Source: Hypholoma sublateritium FD-334 SS-4
Taxonomy: Eukaryota > Basidiomycota > Agaricomycetes > Agaricales > Strophariaceae
Direction of reading: 5' to 3'
DNA length: 64,000 nt
Assembly (NCBI GenBank): GCA_000827495.1
Contig: KN817592.1
Location: 140,067-204,066 of the forward strand
The notes under the pieces were generated by a model. That model did no database searches. It worked only from the letters and a program-made list of their open reading frames with translations, and had not been told where the DNA came from. Numbering within the stretch: position 1 is the stretch's first letter; the number at the start of each line of letters is the position of its first letter. Shown piece after piece: positions 55,180-64,000 of this stretch. The position numbers were made by a program, and so were the translations under genes.

Positions 55180-56670
55180 ATGGATTCGGTCCCCGATGCG
55201 GGAGAGATCAAGGAACGCCCTGTAGTTGAAGAGGCATGCAAGGCTCTTAATGAAATCGTCGAAGAGAAACAGGCCATGTACGCCAAAGAGACCAACGACA
55301 CGGTGGGCGCAGAGTCCGACCTTGAAGCTCAGGTCAAGCCAAATCAAGGTATCGGACAAGTGCCGGCGGCATCACGACTGCCAAAGACGTATGAGGGTCG
55401 TCGTGCGATGCGGGTACCAGGCTTCGACAACCTCCGTACGGTCGTCATATATCTGCTCGTTCTCCAGAACGCCGTCATATTTGCACTCTCTTCCCACCCC
55501 AATGCATTCCAGCTGGAAAAGACCGCTCCGAAGACATTTGCAGCTGCCACGATCCTCATCGGCATAGGAAGGATGGCATTGGTGCCATTGCTATTTTTCC
55601 TCTCCGGCTTCTCAAATAAACTTGCCCTCATGTTGCACCTAAAATCATACGCTCACTTCTTTGCGCGGAAGATATCAAGAGCAGTGTTGTCGGTTCTGGC
55701 GCTTCAAGGGATGGTTATGTTGTCAAAACATATCTATAGCGAGGTCCCCACCACAGAGGGTACCCAGGTACCATACTACGCTACCCAAGAAGGACGACTG
55801 TCCCTTCTCAACGGACCCACATATTATATCCTTGCAGTATTCACCCTCGACTGCATCCACTTCGTCTTCCACATCCTCAATTTTGTCATTTTCGGGGCGG
55901 CAAGACACAGGCGCTTCATCACTACATTGCTGCGCTACCATATTGCCAGAATTGGTATGTTAGCTGGCTTGGAGTTTTGGATAATATTCTGCGCGAGGGG
56001 TATTGGTCTCAACCGTCTCCCTGCACACGTGCAGAAGTGGATATATGCCACCAACAGCGCTGAGCTTCACTCTCCTTTCTCATACATTGCTGCATATCTG
56101 GCTGGCATCTACTTTATCACCTACCACAAGTTCATTCTCTATCGATTCAAGGCCATCTGCGCCACCGCCTTGACCGTACGTTTGAGCGTGTCTATCTTCC
56201 TCCTCACGACGCTCTACTTCTACTCCCCGCACATCATTCCCCCCCACTTTAACCTGCTCGCGCGGCCCTCTCTTACCCTTGTTGGGATAGAAGGCAGTAA
56301 TTGGACATACTACCTCTATATTATGTGGGCGGTAGTGTTACTCATCGACCTCCCCGAGCCCCTCATTGCGTTCTTTTTCTTCAATCCTTCTCTTCGTGCG
56401 CCGTGGGGAAGGTCCTCGCGCTATGCGTACATTCAGATATACGTGCAGCTGATCATGGTGTCTGCGCCGTTGGGGACGGTCGCCCCCCATTTCGTCGAGA
56501 ACTTCCTTCTGCGAGGACTATTCAACGCAGTCGTGTCCTTTTCTGTAGGATCTGCCGTTGCGCTATGCATGGATACCATTTATATCAGGGTCATTCGGCT
56601 GTGGAAGGTTCTGTCGGATCGCGGGGTACGGTTGGAACCAGACGTTAACGCAGCCCCGATCTCTGCTTGA
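55180..56670 (+). CDS. Acyltransferase-3-like multi-spanning membrane protein, 496 aa
   Basis: This is a single exon. An 85-residue charged N-terminal region (rich in Glu/Lys) leads into about ten hydrophobic helices. The segment PGFDNLRTVVIYLLVLQNAV aligns with the start of the acyltransferase-3 family (normally an Arg then a His-His-Thr-like end). LFFLSGFSNKLAL matches the family's second helix, and FFARKISRAVLS matches the usual FxxxRxxR loop. The conserved histidine of helix 1 is replaced by Gln-Asn, so activity is doubtful or the substrate differs. Family members acylate sugars, lipids or secondary metabolites at membranes. I see no neighbouring pathway genes. Confidence 0.75.
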   Translation: MDSVPDAGEIKERPVVEEACKALNEIVEEKQAMYAKETNDTVGAESDLEAQVKPNQGIGQVPAASRLPKTYEGRRAMRVPGFDNLRTVVIYLLVLQNAVIFALSSHPNAFQLEKTAPKTFAAATILIGIGRMALVPLLFFLSGFSNKLALMLHLKSYAHFFARKISRAVLSVLALQGMVMLSKHIYSEVPTTEGTQVPYYATQEGRLSLLNGPTYYILAVFTLDCIHFVFHILNFVIFGAARHRRFITTLLRYHIARIGMLAGLEFWIIFCARGIGLNRLPAHVQKWIYATNSAELHSPFSYIAAYLAGIYFITYHKFILYRFKAICATALTVRLSVSIFLLTTLYFYSPHIIPPHFNLLARPSLTLVGIEGSNWTYYLYIMWAVVLLIDLPEPLIAFFFFNPSLRAPWGRSSRYAYIQIYVQLIMVSAPLGTVAPHFVENFLLRGLFNAVVSFSVGSAVALCMDTIYIRVIRLWKVLSDRGVRLEPDVNAAPISA

Positions 56671-56984
56671 CCTGCAGCCAGAATAAGTTGAAATGTATGT
56701 AAATACTATTGATTGGTTTATTTGCACTTGATGCGCGTCAATGTAGTCAAGGCGTCGGGATAGACTACAACTGTGATCATGTATTCTGTGATACTTCAAT
56801 AATAATATGCCATTTAAAGTGGGATTTGTTTGGGATTTGTACGATGCTCAGTCACAAATAGAAACCCTCGAGCAAAAATCCCTTCATTCATGGGCATGGA
56901 TGCTCATTACTAAACACTCGTCTGAGAAGCATAATTGGTGAGGAGAATGAAGACCCGCTAAGCACACCCCGCCAAAAAGCGGTG
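56671..56984. other. Acyltransferase-like gene 3' region
   Basis: No separate feature is seen. An AATAAT cluster near 56800 may serve in 3'-end formation. Confidence 0.4.
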
Positions 56985-58339
56985 CACCGATCCCATTCCC
57001 GCAGGAAATCATCGACCTCCTTATAGACGAAGTGCCCAATGACAGGGCCCACCTAGTAGCCAAGCGCACTTTACGCGCAGGCTCACTGGTACACAGCTCC
57101 TTCTCCGACCGCTCCCCGCAGACATCTCTTTGCGGAAGTTACCTTTGAAATAGATAGCTCGACACCTCAAGCACGCGCTCCTGCGGACTTACAAGACCCG
57201 CCCCGATCTCTTCAATGCCTCCGGCCAACCTCCGGGGGTTCAGTATTTTACTCATGGAGCCAGTCTAAGAGCGTATGAGGTCAGCCTAGCAAAGGGCATT
57301 CATATCCCGCGGCTCTTGCACATGATCTCCCGTGCGCCTAATCTGATAGTGGTTTCCTTCAAAGGAGGGAGCGGGTATGAGCTCGACAGGAGCCTTTGGA
57401 ACGAAAGAACGTAGGGCTGAATCAGCGAGGTGTGCCGGAATTCGGCAGTAGCACACCCAGAGTTGGAGAACCTGAAGAACGTGCCCGCGGTAATATTACA
57501 AGACGTCTTCCAGCTGCGGGCGCCCGCGGTGTGCGATGAGCAGTGAAAGCACATAATTGTACGTTCGATACATGCCGAAGGTGCGCCGCCTCATGCTTGG
57601 CTGCCAGCCTGCGTCACTGGGGAACATGAAGCGTTTATGGCTACGCTGCACAGATCGGTATTTGGAAGACTTGCAGATCCATGCCACTGGTCCGGAGGGG
57701 GGCGGCCAACGTCTAAACTTCTACGAATCGAGTCCAATGCTTGTCATCAGTTTACAGCACAGCGGGGAGCTCGTAAGTACTTGACGTCTCACCATAGGCG
57801 CCGCACATGGTCGGAAGTGATGGGTATGAGGTTTCCGGTATGTTAGGACGCTTACAGCATTGGTATGTCACGATCCTGATGTTGTATTTTGTTCTTCGCA
57901 GCAGAGTTGTACCAGTCAACCGCTCCATTTTGCCTTGCGCGTCTGCCTAGGCTCCACCACCTGAAGATGTGCACATACTTGCCTCCAAACAGCCTCGACG
58001 CACAAGCGGCCGGTCGGTCCCTCATATTTGTGGTCGCGGCGCTGCGGAATGCATCTACCGCGCCCCAAAAAATTTCGACACCGCCATCAGCGCTTCAAGC
58101 GCCCGAGAATAGCATAGGCGCCCGAGATCAGCTCGAGCCCGCGCTTCATGTGGACGCACAACCGTCACAGCAACCAAGTCCAATGTACCAACTCTGTGAA
58201 TATCTTTGGGATTGACCACCATGCGTGGAAGGCGCTGAACGACGCGCTTAGCCTCCAAGGGGATCACGGAGACAGAGGAAGCTTCCCAGCGCTCAAGGAT
58301 GTATCCGTGCGCGTCGCATTGAAGAAGCATGATGGATGA
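56985..58339 (+). pseudogene. Degenerate F-box protein gene
   Basis: The frame starting APIPFPQEIIDLLIDEVPND matches the basidiomycete F-box start, and the downstream text HLVAKRTLRAGSLVHSSFSD continues it. The reading frame then shifts near 57115 to RRHLFAEVTFEIDSSTPQ, and again after 57160 to RHLKHALLRTYKTRPDLFNA. Stops follow. Further LRR-like fragments (LARLPRLHHLKMC near 57940; FPALKDVSVRVALKKHD at 58285-58339) preserve the order of an F-box/LRR protein. Introns could explain one shift but not all of them, so this looks like a decayed copy. F-box gene turnover is common in this group. Confidence 0.7.
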
Positions 58340-60070
58340 TGGTCTATATATCCAACGGAAAAGATTCGACCAAAAAAGCGCGATTGAAGTTGCGGTGCTT
58401 CCTGACACTGCTGCCTGTGGATGGGTTGACGTGAAAGTCGAAACTTAATACCGCTGAGAGAATCATTAGTATTTGTCTTCACATTTGTATACTTGATATA
58501 CATGGGTAGAACGTACTAGGTGAATTGTATGTCATTAACAACCCATCGATATGCGGTGGTTGATGTCCTTGTAGGCTTGGTCACGACCACAAACGAACGC
58601 TCGCAGAGATGGCGCAAATGCGCCGCCAGCACGTCTCTTGGAGCTGATACACATATATGTGCGACCTCGGGCTCTACACACAGCCCCCCAGCACTCATCC
58701 GGGGATGAATGGTGTCGAAGAAGAGCAGTATTTGTCGGACCTCAGCGTCAGCGCTGTTCAGCTACGCTCTGTTCAAGGTAGCGGACGAAGGCGGCGCTCA
58801 GCAGTGTACAGCAGAAGCAGATAGACACAGCATCTTTCCAGAATGCAAATGCAGCAAATGCAAGAAGGGAGAACGCACGCACCCGAGCCTCAACAAGTAC
58901 TCTAGAAAGACGCCGTCGAAAGGTGTTACAGAGCTAGCCTTGCCGCGCCGTCCGGCGTATACTCCATTCTGGATTTTCATTTCAGCGTTGCTTCGGTCAA
59001 GGGTTTTCCGCCTGGATCACAGCAAAGCATGCGGCGCGGCAGTGTGCTGAGGAACACAGTTTATAGCGGTTAATTGCCAGTGAAAAGCCCATCGGGGATT
59101 GAAAGATCTAGTAAGCGCACAACCTTTGAAGAAATTTGTCGTGCAGTGCATAGAGATGGGTCGGGGAACGTATGAACGAAAAGGTAGTTCAAACTTCAAA
59201 GGTAGAAGGCGCTTGCAGGTCGGGCTCGGACCAGGAATGGGCATTCGGACAATCTCGGGTTGAATCAAACACGAACACATGACCACTCGCGTCACACGCG
59301 ACGCGCCAAGGTCGGGCGCCTAATTAGTAACAGAGTTGATGGTGTTTCTCCGCAAATGTAATTGCCATATTTCTTTCCTACATGCTCTATAGATTAGCAG
59401 TGCCCTACTGATATACTCAAACTAGGATGACACCTGGACTCGTGCCATTAATGATTTCCTAACGGGTTTGCATGGGGAGCGGGACGTGCTCCCGATCCTG
59501 GAAATTATTTCAAGTGTGCGTACTGTATGGAGGCTTATTGATATAGAAAAACAGAGTTTCCCTCCCGCGTATTCCCTATCATATAGTGTATGAGCACTGT
59601 ATATTGCTGTAGGTCTGTAGCATGGAGTCCGAACGCGGCTGCTGTGCAGTACGACGTTAAACAGGGACTGCTGGAGCGTACACGCCGGTAAAATGTGGGA
59701 CCGCCCTCGCTGTTCCCACTCTATCGGCTACTAATTATTCCCCTACCTGAGTACCAGGGTAGAGCATAACATTATTATGCAGAATCGCTGCCATGTATGT
59801 GGAAAATGGTATGTTTGCTGAGTTCATGCACGGCATCTTCCATTTGATGGATATTGTTAATACTACAGCGTGGTATCTGTTGCAAAGTGGAAGGAAGCTG
59901 TAGCTTCTGTTTTCTGAGCATCTGCTTCGCATTTGTCCTAGAATCCCGGCGTCACAAAAATTTGGTCACGCACACACACCGTCTCATCCAGTATAAGTAA
60001 AGCAAATTTGGGTTGCTTGTAGTAATACATCTCATACCACCCATTTACCAGCAACTCCCAAAGTCAAAAC
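58340..60070. other. Gene-poor interval
   Basis: No supported gene is seen. Short frames on both strands lack motifs. The right end carries the promoter of the first small peptide gene, including TATAAGTAA at 59992-60000. Confidence 0.4.
59992..60000 (+). promoter_or_regulatory. TATA box of small proline-rich peptide gene 1
   Basis: TATAAGTAA lies 79 nt before ATG 60071 (start to start), followed by a C/A-rich leader typical of expressed fungal genes. Confidence 0.5.
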
Positions 60071-60166
60071 ATGTCAGACCCAGACAAGCCTAAGCCTGAG
60101 CGGCCTATCCCCCCCGTTCCAGACAATGGGGATGGACCAAAGCCGGTGAAGAATGGCGGCAAGTGA
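60071..60166 (+). CDS. Small proline-rich peptide 1, 31 aa
   Basis: The ATG in AAAACATGT context opens a 31-codon frame: MSDPDKPKPE, then RPIPPVPDNGDGPKPVKNGG plus Lys. It has 10 prolines and no cysteine or hydrophobic signal. A consensus intron (GTAGGT/GTAATG donor near 60178, TCTCTGTAG acceptor ending at 60242) starts just after the stop, so the transcript would be spliced in its 3' untranslated region. The core RPxPPxPDxxDGP[KR] recurs with identical spacing in a second gene 1.6 kb away on the other strand. No CaaX box is present, so it is not a mating pheromone of the usual type. Function unknown. Confidence 0.5.
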   Translation: MSDPDKPKPERPIPPVPDNGDGPKPVKNGGK

Positions 60167-61624
60167 CCAGCCTCATGGTAGGTAATGTTCAATGCGTCCA
60201 AATTAAACCACCGTTAATGTTGAAATTAACTTGTCTCTGTAGACCTCAGCAATCATGGGCACCTCGACTACAGTGAATTGTTACGATACAATTCGACAAA
60301 ACAAATTTAGAGACTTGTGAGCAGTTCTCTGTGCATACGTTTTACAGCGTTTTTTAATTCGGCCGTAACAAGTCATAACCTAGACATTATTATTATTAAC
60401 GCTCGTGACATTTTTTGGACACTCGAATTCACATTATGGATATTATGTACACTTACTTACCTTTGGACATTGTATTTTTATCAATATCGCAAGCTTGTCC
60501 AGAATTTATAGATGAAAAGAACTATCTAGGCGCTCAGCGCCGAGGCCCGAAGCCTGAGGCATCCCCGATGCCGCCGTATAGTATTGGACCAAATAACACA
60601 TTTTAAAGAGGTCGTTGCATACGGGCGCAAACCTGTGGGGTGCTATACACAGCCAATGGGCTCAAAAGCGAGTTTGTAAGCAGAAAAAGGACTGGGATTC
60701 AGAAGGCCTTCATGTAAAGTCGCATTGGTACCTTTATATACTAGCACATATTTTATCTTCTCACTGGAGCAAGTTTCCATTAGACTCACAGATTCCATGT
60801 GCACATTTTACGTAGACATCTAGACTACTACTACTACATAGTTGATAATGGCCATCGTCATCATTCGAGTTATGTTATTCAGAGTGATCCTCATAACGAA
60901 GCCTGCGGATCAGGAGCACTGAGGCATGAGCAGACAAGAAACGAGAATTTGGATCAGCGCAAACGTGCTTTTGCAGGAATGGTGCACGAGGCTTTGCACA
61001 TAGGTGGAACTTGGAAGTTGAGGTGCATCTAGGAGTGCATGGTTCTGTCTTCAGCAGACTGTTTACCATCAATGTCAATGGAGCTTAGAAATTGGGAAGG
61101 GAGATTGTTAGTCTACTCCGATGAAAATGTTGGGCACTGGCATGCCCGATTCATCATCGAATAGACGATGCGAAGTGCCAAAGGGTTTAGAAAATTATCG
61201 TGATTCTGAGTCGAAAATTAAGGCATGCACCCATGACGGGCTTGAAGTTTTAAAATCATGGTCCTATGCTCAAATGAAATACACTGGCAGTGTCCTTAAA
61301 ATCGGTACTATATACTATCAAAACTTCTAATACTAGTAGGCCGGAAATGTCAAATATCTATGATACATAAAAATTCTTATCCCTTCAGAATGATAATTAT
61401 AAGAAATTAATAGAAGTCAAGCAGAGTATGCTAGTAATGACAATGCTCAACAGTCACGTCTATAGATACCGATAGTAACGGTGAGAGCATAAATTTGGAT
61501 GTTTTGTGGACTGGTGGGCGGTGGTTATTCACGCATCGGGTCACAGCCAGCCGTAAATACCCAATCCCATCCTTATTGACGAAGACATTGTGTTGTCAGC
61601 CCAAGGGAGAGGATACGGAGTTGG
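60167..61624. other. Gene-poor interval between the small peptide genes
   Basis: AT-rich. A frame from ATG 60436 encodes a hydrophobic start and, after a dibasic ArgArg, GPKPEASPMPPYSIGPN. It could be a distant third peptide, but the shared motif is not preserved. Nothing else is recognised. Confidence 0.35.
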
Positions 61625-61762
61625 TCATACTCTACCTGTATACAACTGAGTGTGATTGTTAGCGTACACGCTAGAGTTGCTAGAGTTTCGGCATTTTGGT
61701 ATTCTCGGGCCATCATTCACGTCTGGTAGTGGGGGGCTCGGTCTGAAAGGACCTTTTTGCAT
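61625..61762 (-). CDS. Small proline-rich peptide 2, 45 aa
   Basis: From ATG 61762 the peptide begins MQKGPFRPSPPLPDVNDGPR, followed by IPKCRNSSNSS and a polar tail ending at 61625. An ATG at 61813 is in frame but lies only 13 nt after the TATA box, so it should precede the transcription start. The segment RPSPPLPDVNDGPR matches RPIPPVPDNGDGPK of peptide 1 position for position. A GTAGAG donor at the end of the frame suggests a further intron, so the C-terminus may differ. Confidence 0.45.
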   Translation of the reverse strand: MQKGPFRPSPPLPDVNDGPRIPKCRNSSNSSVYANNHTQLYTGRV

Positions 61763-61825
61763 ATTAAATGTTTGAGTAATGGCTGTGATGTGTGGAGGTG
61801 GAGAGAGCGACATACTGTGGCGTCC

Positions 61826-61833
61826 CTTTTATA
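61826..61833 (-). promoter_or_regulatory. TATA box of small proline-rich peptide gene 2
   Basis: TATAAAAG on the minus strand starts 71 nt before ATG 61762, nearly the spacing found at peptide gene 1 (79 nt). A similar C/A-rich leader follows it. Confidence 0.55.
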
Positions 61834-62640
61834 CAGATGACGGGTTACAGAACTGAAGATGTTCGTTGACACCGCTGTGAACAAGGATATTATATGCGCT
61901 GTAAATGTATACCACTGCAGTAACGCAGCACGCCATTCTGTGTAATTTTTCGCATACAGCAATGAGCAATGCTGTGAGAAGCATCCAATTGACCGAGGTT
62001 GTCGGATGGAACTACAGCTCATATACATATTTGAATATATCTGACAAAATTTACAGCACTTTTGATGGTATAATACATATCTAGTGAGCAGAGCGCTGTC
62101 CTAATGTTATCAGGGCTGATGCTATGGAAGGTGGGAGCCTATTTTAAGCATTCTCGTCTTTGCTGTTTGATTAATTGTGGGAGGTCCCGCGCTGTGTGCT
62201 TTGCGTACAATCATCAATGATATTTCAGTGTTCACATCATAAACTCCGGCAGAAGAAGACAAAAAGATTAGATTGGATGACTTATCTGACGTTGTAAGTA
62301 CGGTACCGCGGTATTGCTGTGTCACACCACTTCAAGTTGCAGTAAAAGTGTTGAAGACAGCTGAGCAGTTCTGAGAACAAACACCAGACAAATACGGTGA
62401 AGAACCGCGTCGGCAAGCTCCGAAAGGTTCCGACTCCTCAACCAACAGCCCCGCATCAGTGTAAAATGGAAAAATGGATAATCACCAATAATGCCTTATA
62501 AAGTCTCCGAAATACATGGAATTTTCTATCATAGGAATCATATGAAAATATCCTTACAACAACGGATATAAGGGGATTGTAGCGCCATCCCAATTTCCGT
62601 AATTGTCGTAATGTTGCTACCCTTCCGTTGTACCGGGATA
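61834..62640. other. Gene-poor AT-rich interval
   Basis: No gene or clear repeat is seen, although traces resembling the 117-bp unit may begin near 62600. Confidence 0.4.
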
Positions 62641-62659
62641 CTTTTGAAGAAAAGCTATA

Positions 62660-63540
62660 ATGAAATCGCAGTTTCTTATGAGTCGTTCTCAACATGGTTG
62701 CTCAACGTCAGCCCAGGCAGCCGCTTATAATTTGCGCGACAATCTCAGATGGTATTACCTTTGGAAGAAACATTACGGTCGAATTGTACTACTACCGCAC
62801 GTCATTTCGAACACGGTCCCTCGGCGTCGGATTTCTGCGTACTTATGATGAATATGAAAGATTCAAACATAAGCATGATTTGAGGGTTGACACCAGTCAA
62901 ATTGTAACTCCTATGCGTTGTTTTTGATATGGTGGCCCAACGTCAGCTTGCTGGGCGCTTACAACTTGCGCGACACTCCGGGAGAGTATAATCATTTGAA
63001 ACAAGACTACGGNTAGCTTGTAGCTCTTGTACGTCATTTCAAATACAGTCGCTTAACTTCAGATTGCCAGGTGCTCATTNCTAAAATGAAAGAAACAAGT
63101 AAGAGGATAATCTAGGGAAACACTACAGTCAAGTTATACCTCTGACACGTTTACATCAACCCTGTCGCTCCGTATNAGCATGCTGGACGCTTATAAATCG
63201 AATAATACATTTGAANTATAGTATTGTGCAAAGAAGGGATACGGTTAAATTGTACATCTTACACATTATTTTCGACACGGTCGCTCAATGTACACCTTCT
63301 CAGCGCTTATAACAAAAAAAAATAATCGAATAATAGTAGCATTCGAAGAACAGCCTACAGTTAAGTTATAAATACACAGCCGGTTATTGTCAGTCTGCTG
63401 GGCACTTACACCTTCAATAACGGGCTGTAGAATCACTTGAGGCAATGCTACCGCCAAATTGTAGTTTATGCACTTTCTTGCGCACACGCTCGCTCAATGT
63501 CAGCCAGCTGGGCGCTTATACCCTTCCATAACAGGTCCAA
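62660..63540. repeat. Decayed tandem array, unit about 117 bp, about eight copies
   Basis: Two landmarks alternate regularly. One resembles GTCGCTCAACGTCAGC-(4)-GCTGGGCGCTTATA and occurs near 62697, 62815, 62933, 63050, 63165, 63282, 63385 and 63490. The other resembles TACGGTCAAATTGTA and recurs with the same period, about 80-85 nt after it. Spacing is 115-118 bp for most units, shrinking to about 105 in the last two. Divergence is high and several ambiguous bases fall inside, as expected where assembly is difficult. No open frame spans the array. Confidence 0.8.
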
Positions 63541-63733
63541 ATAATCGCGGTCACTTGACAGTCCATGTACAGCCTACANTTTGCATGACAGTTTCAGGCT
63601 GTATTGACATTTGATGAAAATTANTGCGTTCAGCAGGGTTCAGCACGGTAAGTTTTCAAAGATCATCAAAATATGTAATTATGTAATCGATATGTGGACN
63701 GTACGAAAGGTGGAATACTAGAAGATAGGTTTA

Positions 63734-64000
63734 TTAAAGAGGTACACTTTCTTCACGAGCAGCCCTTTGAGCTAAAAGCTTGTTCCGAGACTTGCGGCTG
63801 TTGGTGGATGCACCATTATGGTGAGGAAAAATCTGTCTGTTGAAAATATCAGTCAAATCCAATATATGAGGCAAATTTGGGTGAGATTACATACGTGCTC
63901 CACCATTTGAGTAAATTCTGCGAGCGCCTTGTTGCTGCCTGTCCAGATGGGACCTCAAAAAAATCGACAACCAATGCATACAACGCGCGAAAATTAAACC
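63734..64000 (-). CDS. C-terminal two exons of an unrecognised protein, cut by right edge
   Basis: Exons are 64000-63895 and 63836-63734, joined across a 58-nt GTATGT...AACAG intron in matching phase. They encode FRALYALVVDFFEVPSGQ, AATRRSQNLLKWWSTQIFP, HHNGASTNSRKSRNKLLAQR and AAREESVPL before TAA. The WW-x-x-QIFP segment and basic tail resemble C-termini of uncharacterised, often multicopy and possibly transposon-linked proteins of mushroom-forming fungi (DUF6698 is my guess, from memory). Most of the gene lies right of the window. Confidence 0.55.

Noticed and set aside
60071..60166. Small peptide as an Amanita-type MSDIN cyclic-peptide precursor
   Set aside because: It begins MSD but lacks the proline-bounded core and the conserved follower; the homologous second copy does not begin MSD.
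60071..61762. Small peptides as mating pheromone precursors
   Set aside because: Neither ends with a CaaX prenylation motif and no pheromone receptor is nearby.
61763..61813. Starting small peptide 2 at ATG 61813 (62 residues)
   Set aside because: That ATG lies 13 nt after the TATA box, upstream of any expected transcription start.

Overview
The window is nuclear DNA from a mushroom-forming basidiomycete (Agaricomycete, probably a wood-decay polypore). The evidence is dense short spliceosomal introns (mostly 50-65 nt, about 100 in total), a DUF6533 membrane protein, a basidiomycete HET-domain protein, a CYP63-like P450, degenerate F-box genes, and intron-containing tRNA-Leu genes. Exon chains were rebuilt by hand from splice motifs, reading frame and family knowledge. 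For every multi-exon gene given complete ends the exon lengths sum to a whole number of codons; the two edge-truncated genes could be checked only for phase across their visible exons.

Layout. 1-9.4 kb is accessory: the 3' part of a DUF6533 protein, a HET-domain protein whose first exons are very short, an Arg/Ser-rich protein, and a 13-exon drug/H+ antiporter. 9.4-12.5 kb has no recognisable gene. 12.5-34.9 kb is mainly housekeeping: fructose-bisphosphate aldolase, a 1365-residue PPR protein, a coilin homologue, a 17-exon CYP63-like P450, an LRR-like orphan, proteasome subunit RPN10 divergent from KEOPS subunit CGI121, a single-pass membrane orphan and a DUF1399 glycine-rich protein. 34.9-37.5 kb is poor in genes and LTR-like in part. 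37.5-51 kb holds a membrane PDI, SCO1, an APH-fold phosphotransferase, three tRNA-Leu(CAG) genes, a previously unlisted 120-residue protein divergent from EMG1, and a SEC14-like protein. 51-58.3 kb holds a secreted type-B carboxylesterase, an acyltransferase-3-like membrane protein and an F-box pseudogene.

The right end (58.3-64 kb) is AT-rich and repetitive. It contains two tiny genes for proline-rich peptides sharing the pattern RPxPPxPDxxDGP[KR], a decayed tandem array with a period of about 117 bp, and the last two exons of a gene running off the edge. The peptide pair is my best candidate for something undescribed.

Functional links. RPN10 and CGI121 share a 271-bp divergent promoter, and EMG1 and the 120-residue protein share a 256-bp one. 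EMG1, CGI121, coilin and the tRNA genes all concern RNA maturation or translation. SCO1 and the PPR protein both act in mitochondria, SCO1 certainly for cytochrome oxidase. No operon-like or biosynthetic cluster logic ties the accessory genes together.
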